From Gemmatimonadota bacterium (GTDB lineage Bacteria; ARS69): a stretch of 12,165 bases of DNA. Below, piece after piece: positions 7,876 through 12,165 of this stretch (positions within the stretch are counted from its first letter, which is position 1; each line of letters opens with the position of its first letter). The notes under the pieces are model-generated. The model had not been told where the DNA came from. It made no database searches and was given only the letters and a program-made list of their open reading frames with translations. The translations under genes were made by a program, and so were the position numbers. The stretch covers positions 1-12,165 of the forward strand of contig JASLLL010000047.1 in the NCBI GenBank assembly GCA_030747075.1, read 5' to 3'.

Positions 7876-7917
7876 GGCGCGGGAGGATAGCAGAATCCCG
7901 CGGTCTTGTCCCGCGCC
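7876..7917. repeat. CGCGGGA/TCCCGCG repeat cluster over the lon promoter
   Basis: On the plus strand there is GGCGCGGGA at 7876-7884, TCCCGCG at 7896-7902 and TCCCGCGCC at 7909-7917. The first pairs with the second over 7 bp (11-nt loop) and with the third over 9 bp (24-nt loop); the second and third are direct repeats 13 bp apart. All three elements overlap the candidate lon promoter elements. This suits a DNA operator better than an RNA structure, because transcription would start after most of the cluster. No known regulator site is recognised; it is not a CIRCE element. Confidence 0.45.
7884..7912 (-). promoter_or_regulatory. Candidate extended -10 promoter for the Lon-type gene
   Basis: Reading the minus strand, GGGACA (7912-7907) is followed after 17 nt by TATCCT (7889-7884), with TG placed one base before the hexamer (TGCTATCCT), an extended -10 arrangement. 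Transcription would begin near 7877, leaving a leader of about 22 nt that carries the ribosome binding site. An inverted repeat overlaps this promoter (see the repeat entry). Confidence 0.5.
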
Positions 7918-7979
7918 GGGGTGCTGCCTCAAGATGGCGCTCGGCAGCGTCACCCGGTAGAGTGAGGCTCCCCCTGCAC

Positions 7980-7984
7980 GGAGG
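7980..7984 (+). promoter_or_regulatory. Ribosome binding site deciding the TTG start of mutY
   Basis: GGAGG at 7980-7984 lies 5 nt before the TTG at 7990. The next in-frame candidate, GTG at 8002, would be 17 nt away, which is too far. This supports a TTG start. Confidence 0.65.
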
Positions 7985-7989
7985 TTCCC

Positions 7990-9126
7990 TTGCCGTCGCC
8001 TGTGGACACGCCTTTCCAGGTGGACGAATCCCGCCTGGCCACCTGCCGGGAGGCGCTGAGTCGATGGTATCGGACTCACGCACGCGACCTCCCCTGGCGG
8101 CGGGACCGGGCGCCGTATCGCGTCTGGGTATCCGAGGTGATGCTGCAGCAGACGCGTGTCGACACGGTCGTCCCGTACTTCGCCCGGTTCCTGGCTCGCT
8201 TCCCCGACATTCCTTCGCTGGCGGCGGCCTCGGAGGAAGAAGTGCTGGAGGCGTGGAGCGGGCTGGGCTACTACCGCAGGGCGCGCTTCCTGCGCGAGGG
8301 TGCCCGGCGGGTCATGCGCGAGTACGACGGGCGGTTTCCCACCGGCGAGCGGGAAGTGCTCTCCATCCCGGGGATTGGCCGCTATGCCGCGGGCGCGATT
8401 CGGTCCATTGCGTTCGGCATTCGTGCTCCGGTCCTGGACGGGAATGTCACCCGCGTTCTCTCGCGCATCTTCGGAGTGAGGGGGGACCCCGCGCGGCTTC
8501 CGGCGAAGAGCGACCTCTGGGATCTGGCCGGGCGGATGGTGGAGGCGGGGAGTCCGGGAGAGATCAATCAGGCGCAGATGGAGTTCGGGGCGCTTCAGTG
8601 CGTGCCCGCCGCCCCGGCCTGCGATATCTGCCCCGTGAGCCTCTCCTGCACGGCCTTCGCGGAGGGTCGCGTGGCGGAACTCCCCGAACTCTCGCGTCGC
8701 CGAAAGACCGTGGCCATCGAACGGGTCGCGCTCCTGGTTCGTCGGGGACCGGAAGTGCTTCTTCGCCGCCGTCCGGAGAGTGAACTGCTCCCCGGGCTGT
8801 GGGATCTTCCCGGCGCGTTCGAGGGCGATGACGCCCGCGTCGACGCCGGGGCAGCGGATGCCGCGGGGCTTCTTCCGCATCCGGTGGAAGTGGGGGAAAC
8901 GCTCGGAGTGCTTCGACACGCGGTGACCCACCGGCGGATTCGGCTCACGGTCCGCAGGGCCTCGCCCGGCGGATGGCCGGACGGACCGGCTCCCCCCGGA
9001 ACCGATGGAGCCCGGCTGCGCTGGGTGCTCGCTGCCGAGGCGGAGGAAGTGGCACTCTCCGCGCCCGGGCGGGCGGCGCTTCGTCGCTGGCCGGATCAGG
9101 GGACCGCCGGAGGATCCCCGCCTTGA
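7990..9126 (+). CDS. mutY: A/G-specific adenine DNA glycosylase MutY
   Basis: This 378-residue base-excision repair enzyme removes adenine mispaired with 8-oxoguanine. The HhH-GPD domain occupies about residues 20-200. It has E49 in SEVMLQQT (equivalent to catalytic Glu37 of E. coli MutY), the helix-hairpin-helix loop IPGIGRYAAGAI (126-137) and D150 in VLDGNV (the catalytic Asp). The [4Fe-4S] cluster ligands C204-X6-C211-X2-C214-X5-C220 fit the family pattern exactly. The C-terminal part (about 240-370) is the Nudix-like 8-oxoG-recognition domain, with LLPGLWDLPG (266-275) and a TH pair at 313-314. Length is normal. The start is TTG, supported by the adjacent GGAGG. It is transcribed divergently from the Lon-type gene. 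Its own promoter is not clear; the best I see, TTGTCC at 7906 with CAAGAT at 7930, is weak. No mutM or mutT partner is in the window. Confidence 0.96.
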   Translation: MPSPVDTPFQVDESRLATCREALSRWYRTHARDLPWRRDRAPYRVWVSEVMLQQTRVDTVVPYFARFLARFPDIPSLAAASEEEVLEAWSGLGYYRRARFLREGARRVMREYDGRFPTGEREVLSIPGIGRYAAGAIRSIAFGIRAPVLDGNVTRVLSRIFGVRGDPARLPAKSDLWDLAGRMVEAGSPGEINQAQMEFGALQCVPAAPACDICPVSLSCTAFAEGRVAELPELSRRRKTVAIERVALLVRRGPEVLLRRRPESELLPGLWDLPGAFEGDDARVDAGAADAAGLLPHPVEVGETLGVLRHAVTHRRIRLTVRRASPGGWPDGPAPPGTDGARLRWVLAAEAEEVALSAPGRAALRRWPDQGTAGGSPP

Positions 9127-9152
9127 CGATTCGAGCGCGCCACGGGTATCTT
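9123..9152 (+). promoter_or_regulatory. Candidate sigma70-type promoter for the acyl-CoA dehydrogenase gene
   Basis: TTGACG at 9123-9128 overlaps the mutY stop codon and is followed after 18 nt by TATCTT at 9147-9152. Five of six -35 bases and four of six -10 bases fit the consensus. Transcription would start near 9159, giving a leader of about 73 nt. This separates the dehydrogenase from mutY as its own unit. Confidence 0.5.
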
Positions 9153-9197
9153 GACCTGTTCGTCTCTCGACATAACTGCAAGGTTCACAACGGGTTC

Positions 9198-9219
9198 AAG
9201 GGCCCCGAGACTCGCCCTT
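9198..9219 (+). other. Hairpin directly before the dehydrogenase ribosome binding site
   Basis: AAGGGC at 9198-9203 pairs with GCCCTT at 9214-9219 around a 10-nt loop. The right arm ends one base before the GGAGG at 9221-9225. Such a stem could affect ribosome access or mRNA stability. The match is perfect but only 6 bp. Confidence 0.35.
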
Positions 9220-9220
9220 C

Positions 9221-9225
9221 GGAGG
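9221..9225 (+). promoter_or_regulatory. Ribosome binding site deciding the dehydrogenase start
   Basis: GGAGG at 9221-9225 touches a first ATG at 9226 with no spacer and lies 6 nt before a second in-frame ATG at 9232. The second is therefore the likely start. Confidence 0.75.
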
Positions 9226-9231
9226 ATGAAG

Positions 9232-10419
9232 ATGAGCGCCCACGGGAGCGATGGAATCTGTTTCAAGCTCTCCGCCGAGCAGGAGGAAATCCGCAAGCTC
9301 GCCAGAGAGTTCTCAGACAAGGAGATCACGCCGACGGTCGCGGAGCATCACGACCAGTCCGCGGAGTTCCCCATGGACATCGGCCGCAAGGCGTACGAAC
9401 TGGGCCTGATGAACTGCATCATTCCCGAGGAGTATGGCGGCATCGGCCTTGGCGCGATCGAAGAATGTCTGATCGCGGAGGAGCTGGCTCACGGATGCAT
9501 GGGGATTTCCCTCTCCATCCTGGCCAACAATCTTGCCATCGTTCCCACCAAGATGGTGGGCAACGAAGATCAGAAGAAGAAGTACCTCGGCGGACTGGCA
9601 GAGGAGTTCTCGCACTGCGCGTATGCGCTGTCGGAACCGGAGGCGGGTTCGGACCCGGCCGCGCTCACCACCACGGCAGTTCGGAAGGGCGACCAGTACA
9701 TCATCAACGGGCGCAAGCGTTGGATCACCGGTGCGGGTGTTGCGGACTGGTTCGTGATCTTTGCGGTGACGGACCCGGACAAGGGGCACAAGGGCCTCAC
9801 TGCGTTCATCATTGAGCGAGCGCATCCGGGCGTGTCCACCGGGAAGAAAGAGGACATGATGGGGCAGCGCGCCTCCTTCACCTGCGATGTGATCATGGAG
9901 GACGCGGAGATTCCCGTGGAGAACCGGCTTGGCGAGGAAGGGCAGGGCTTCTACATCGCCATGCAGACTTTCCAGTACACGCGCCCGGCCATTGCCGCGG
10001 GCGCGGTCGGCGTTTCGCAGAATGCGATGGATCATGCCGCTCGCTACGCGCTGGAACGGAAGACCTTCGGGAAGCCCATCGCAAATCATCAGGGCATCCA
10101 GTTCATGATTGCGGACATGCAGCGGGACATCATGGCGGGGCGTCTTCTGACCTGGCAGTGCGCGTGGATGTGCGACGAAGGCATCGCGAACAACACGGAA
10201 GTGGCCATCGCGAAGCTCTTCACGGCGGAAGCGGCCATGCGCATCACGACCGATGCCGTGCAGGTGTTTGGCGGATACGGCTACTCCCGCGAATATCCGG
10301 TGGAGAAGCTGATGCGTGATGTCAAGGTCTGCCAGATCTACGAGGGCACGGATCAGGTGCAGCGGATCGTGATCGGGCGGTCTGTGACGAAGGCCATGAA
10401 GGACAAGCTGGGGCTGTAG
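9232..10419 (+). CDS. Acyl-CoA dehydrogenase (FAD-dependent)
   Basis: This 395-residue flavoenzyme introduces the alpha-beta double bond into an acyl-CoA and passes electrons to electron-transfer flavoprotein, in fatty-acid or branched-chain amino-acid breakdown. The N-terminal helical domain includes 'PEEYGGIGLG'. Family signature 1 is YALSEPEAGSD (131-141), followed by the beta domain with RKRWITGAG (161-169). The C-terminal helical domain has RKTFGKPI (276-283) and signature 2, QVFGGYGYSREYP (344-356). RDVKVCQIYEGT (362-373) follows, with E371 at the position of the catalytic base of short- and medium-chain enzymes (MCAD Glu376). Length is typical. This suggests a short- or medium-chain or butyryl-type enzyme; the actual chain length cannot be read. 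The ATG at 9232 is chosen for its 6-nt spacing from GGAGG. Etf or thiolase genes are not in the window, and a terminator follows, so it appears monocistronic. Confidence 0.96.
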   Translation: MSAHGSDGICFKLSAEQEEIRKLAREFSDKEITPTVAEHHDQSAEFPMDIGRKAYELGLMNCIIPEEYGGIGLGAIEECLIAEELAHGCMGISLSILANNLAIVPTKMVGNEDQKKKYLGGLAEEFSHCAYALSEPEAGSDPAALTTTAVRKGDQYIINGRKRWITGAGVADWFVIFAVTDPDKGHKGLTAFIIERAHPGVSTGKKEDMMGQRASFTCDVIMEDAEIPVENRLGEEGQGFYIAMQTFQYTRPAIAAGAVGVSQNAMDHAARYALERKTFGKPIANHQGIQFMIADMQRDIMAGRLLTWQCAWMCDEGIANNTEVAIAKLFTAEAAMRITTDAVQVFGGYGYSREYPVEKLMRDVKVCQIYEGTDQVQRIVIGRSVTKAMKDKLGL

Positions 10420-10456
10420 TCGGCTGGCGCCGCCCCCGCCGTTCTTGACAACCGGA

Positions 10457-10488
10457 GGGATTCCCCGGACCAATGGGGGGTCCCTTTT
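10457..10488 (+). terminator. Intrinsic terminator-like hairpin after the dehydrogenase gene
   Basis: Bases 10457-10466 (GGGATTCCCC) pair with 10475-10484 (GGGGGGTCCC) as a continuous 10-bp stem, including two T-G wobbles, around an 8-nt loop. TTTT follows directly at 10485-10488. It lies 37 nt after the dehydrogenase stop. The T-run is short. The hairpin also sits just 6 nt before the GGAGG of the next gene, so it may act as a read-through control or leader element. Confidence 0.65.
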
Positions 10489-10490
10489 CC

Positions 10491-10495
10491 GGAGG
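10491..10495 (+). promoter_or_regulatory. Ribosome binding site deciding the GTG start of the secreted protein gene
   Basis: GGAGG at 10491-10495 is 9 nt before the GTG at 10505. Starting there places a signal peptide exactly at the N-terminus. The upstream TTG at 10445 in the same frame would add 20 residues in front of it and run through the terminator hairpin. Confidence 0.75.
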
Positions 10496-10504
10496 TTCGG
10501 CCTC

Positions 10505-12142
10505 GTGGTTCTTCGCCTTGCGGCGCTTGCAGTCACCGTGTTCGCGATCTCCGGCTGGGGAGGGCGCCCGGCGGAGTCGATTCCCTCCGATACAACCGGG
10601 TGGTATGTCGCCGCAACGGATGCGCCGGACACGCTGGTGCTGCGCTTGACACCGGGAGAGCCTTCGGGCGCCGTGTGGCTCGAGATGTCCTTCCGTCCCG
10701 CCTCCTCCGACGAAGTGCTTCCCGCGCGCAGGAGCTTTCGCGTTCGCATTCTGGGGTCCGGGTTCCCGATCTTCGATCCGGAGGAGAGCCCCTCCTTCCT
10801 CCGCTACCTTCTGGAAATCCCGGAGACCGGGGAAGTTCTCGACTATCGGGATGCCGTCACGGGGCACGCGCTCCTGCCGCCGTGGCGCGACTTCGTGAAG
10901 GAGTTTCTCCCCACGAGCACGGAGGCGCGGCGGGAAGCCGGATTCCCGGAGTCGTGCCGATGGCTGGGGCGGAGCTTTGACCGGCAGGAAGTGCCCGGCG
11001 ATCGGTCGCCGGCTCGCTGGGCCGACGCGCGCGTTCTGACGCTCGATCCCGGCCGCCTGGTGGGGACGGGACGGTACTATCGCGACACGGGCGGCGGGCG
11101 TCTTCCGCCGGACGAGGAGTACGAGTACGCGCCTTTCACGCAGGCGGACTTCCGAGCCATGATCGACGCGGGATTCAATGTCTTCCGCGTGCTCGGCGAA
11201 CAGGAGGGGTTTGTGCGAGGGGAGAGCGTGTTCTATCTGCGTGGCGTGAGCGGGGATCCGCCCCTTCGATTCCCGGCGGACCTCTTCCGGTCCAACTATC
11301 TCGGACAGGTGATGTACGCGGACGAACCGGCGGTGCGGCTCCTCCGGGATCCGGAACGGCCCGCGGGCGACCCCACGGCGCTGGCGAGCGAACTGGATCG
11401 CCGTGTGCGGGAGACGCTGGACTCCGAGGGGCCGTACGGCCGGGGGCAACTGGCGCGGAGACTGCGTGCGTCGGGACACGCGCTTTTTGGCGTGCCCGTC
11501 GTGCGGGAGGACATTCCTGTCTGGGACGCGCTGTACGAGACGGCGCATCTTCAGTTTGGCGCGGGAGCCACGGGATTCGTGCACGAAGGGAGATACCGCC
11601 CGGGGCGGTTCGCCGATGCGGTGGAGCGGATCCTCGGCGAGCGAAGGGAGTTCTCTGCCGAGGAGGTGCTTCGCGTGCACTTCGCGTTTCTGCGCGGGGC
11701 GGCTCGCCAGTTCGGTGGCGACTGGGGCACTTCCATCTACGGGCAGTGCGACCGGGAGATTGCGGAGCGCGCCCTCCTTCTGGCTTCGGATCTCGGAGCG
11801 CGGTATCTGTGGTTCTGGACCTCCGACAAGGGGCATCATGTGCCGTGGGAGGAACAACGGGCGCTCGCCCGTGCGCTTGCCGACCACTGCGCGGACCGGG
11901 AGCGTCCACCCCACAACGCCTGGAGAGACCCGGCGGGCGCGACCGCCCTGGTGCTTCCGCCGAACGCATGGCCGTCCTTTCGGCGTCCGGTGTTCGGCCT
12001 TCGCCCGTCGGATGACAGGACGCTGGACCGCGCGGTCCTGCAGAGCATTCTCGGCGCCCTGGACGCCGGGGAGGACTTCGACATCCTGACGGAGGCCCGC
12101 CCTGTCCCCGATGGCTACGGGAGAGTGGAGTGGATTCACTGA
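10505..12142 (+). CDS. Secreted protein of unknown function, possible glycoside-hydrolase-like TIM barrel
   Basis: This 545-residue protein is not assignable to a named family with confidence. From the GTG start, residues 1-20 make a signal peptide: a short n-region with R4, then a hydrophobic stretch LAALAVTVFAISGW. There is no lipobox Cys, so it is probably exported to the periplasm or outside. Residues about 30-130 look like beta-rich sandwich material. Residue 211 onward has TIM-barrel-like segments: FTQADFRAMIDAGFNVFRV (211-229), GQVMYADEPAV (267-277, acidic pair D273-E274), FGGDWGTSIYGQ (403-414) and RYLWFWTSDKGHHVPWEEQ (433-451). A C-terminal unit (479-545, ALVLPPNAW then DFDILTE) resembles the alpha/beta domain that follows barrels in GH42-like enzymes. 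The acidic pair and aromatic/His clusters fit a carbohydrate-active fold, but this is inference by eye. It stands alone after a terminator-like hairpin and ends in TGA 23 nt before the window edge. Confidence 0.75.
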   Translation: MVLRLAALAVTVFAISGWGGRPAESIPSDTTGWYVAATDAPDTLVLRLTPGEPSGAVWLEMSFRPASSDEVLPARRSFRVRILGSGFPIFDPEESPSFLRYLLEIPETGEVLDYRDAVTGHALLPPWRDFVKEFLPTSTEARREAGFPESCRWLGRSFDRQEVPGDRSPARWADARVLTLDPGRLVGTGRYYRDTGGGRLPPDEEYEYAPFTQADFRAMIDAGFNVFRVLGEQEGFVRGESVFYLRGVSGDPPLRFPADLFRSNYLGQVMYADEPAVRLLRDPERPAGDPTALASELDRRVRETLDSEGPYGRGQLARRLRASGHALFGVPVVREDIPVWDALYETAHLQFGAGATGFVHEGRYRPGRFADAVERILGERREFSAEEVLRVHFAFLRGAARQFGGDWGTSIYGQCDREIAERALLLASDLGARYLWFWTSDKGHHVPWEEQRALARALADHCADRERPPHNAWRDPAGATALVLPPNAWPSFRRPVFGLRPSDDRTLDRAVLQSILGALDAGEDFDILTEARPVPDGYGRVEWIH

Positions 12143-12165
12143 GGAAGGATCATACGGATCAGGAA

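Noticed and set aside
6065-7960. 631-codon open frame antisense to the Lon-type gene
   Set aside because: It mirrors the codon structure of a well-supported protease gene; the translation is rich in Arg, His and Val and matches no family. Long antisense frames are common in GC-rich genes.
7856-8083. N-terminal extension of the Lon-type protein by 76 residues
   Set aside because: It overlaps mutY, has no family similarity, and a near-perfect ribosome binding site serves the internal ATG at 7855.
10445-10474. Promoter with perfect TTGACA at 10445-10450
   Set aside because: The -10 position, at 18-nt spacing, is ACCAAT and lacks the key T and A bases; it lies within the terminator hairpin. Kept only as a remark in the terminator finding.
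1559-10720. Recurring GAAGTGCT octamer
   Set aside because: It falls in the coding frame as GAA-GTG-CTN (Glu-Val-Leu) in several genes, so it reflects codon preference rather than a signal repeat.
9313-10749. 478-codon minus-strand frame over the acyl-CoA dehydrogenase
   Set aside because: It is antisense to a gene with both family signatures intact, and it crosses the terminator hairpin.
10322-12139. 605-codon minus-strand frame opposite the secreted-protein gene
   Set aside because: No recognisable domain. The plus strand has a signal peptide and a well-spaced GGAGG; the minus-strand translation is low-complexity Arg/Pro-rich.
1-12165. CRISPR array, insertion sequence, phage or tRNA genes
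   Set aside because: I saw no regularly spaced repeats, terminal inverted repeats with a transposase, phage genes or cloverleaf-like sequence. The window reads as ordinary chromosomal coding DNA.

Overview
This is a 12.2 kb stretch of a high-GC bacterial chromosome. It is densely coded, with no mobile element, CRISPR array, tRNA or rRNA that I can see. GC at third codon positions is high, several starts are TTG or GTG, and ribosome binding sites are GGAGG-type. The window carries a bacterial XPB-type helicase, a Lon-family protease of the AAA_32 type, MutY and an acyl-CoA dehydrogenase. That mix suits a free-living bacterium from a high-GC lineage. A deep-branching FCB-type phylum (Eisenbacteria- or Krumholzibacteriota-like) is my guess only; nothing here fixes the taxonomy.

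Layout. (1) Bases 1-184 are the left edge, holding an uncertain gene fragment, a candidate promoter and a GAAA-loop hairpin. (2) Bases 185-5350 are a four-gene plus-strand run: XPB-like helicase, helicase-associated partner protein, M20D metallo-amidohydrolase, and zinc-ribbon Nudix hydrolase. Stop and start codons overlap by 1 nt between genes 1 and 2 and by 4 nt between genes 3 and 4, so this looks like one operon with coupled translation. (3) Bases 5414-7855 are a minus-strand Lon-family protease, convergent with the Nudix gene. (4) Bases 7856-7989 are a divergent control region with a candidate lon promoter and an inverted/direct repeat cluster over it. (5) Bases 7990-9126 are mutY. (6) Bases 9232-10419 are an acyl-CoA dehydrogenase with its own candidate promoter. 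(7) Bases 10457-10488 hold a strong terminator-like hairpin. (8) Bases 10505-12142 are a secreted protein of unknown function with possible TIM-barrel features.

How the genes fit together. A genome-maintenance theme runs through part of the window: XPB helicase with its partner, MutY, and possibly the Nudix enzyme as a nucleotide-pool cleaner. Lon-type proteolysis fits stress physiology. The most notable point is the helicase and partner pair. The N-terminal domain of the helicase and a C-terminal segment of the partner line up with each other, so the pair appears to be a two-protein module built on a shared XPB/Ssl2-N-terminal-like fold. The acyl-CoA dehydrogenase and the secreted protein look like independent units.
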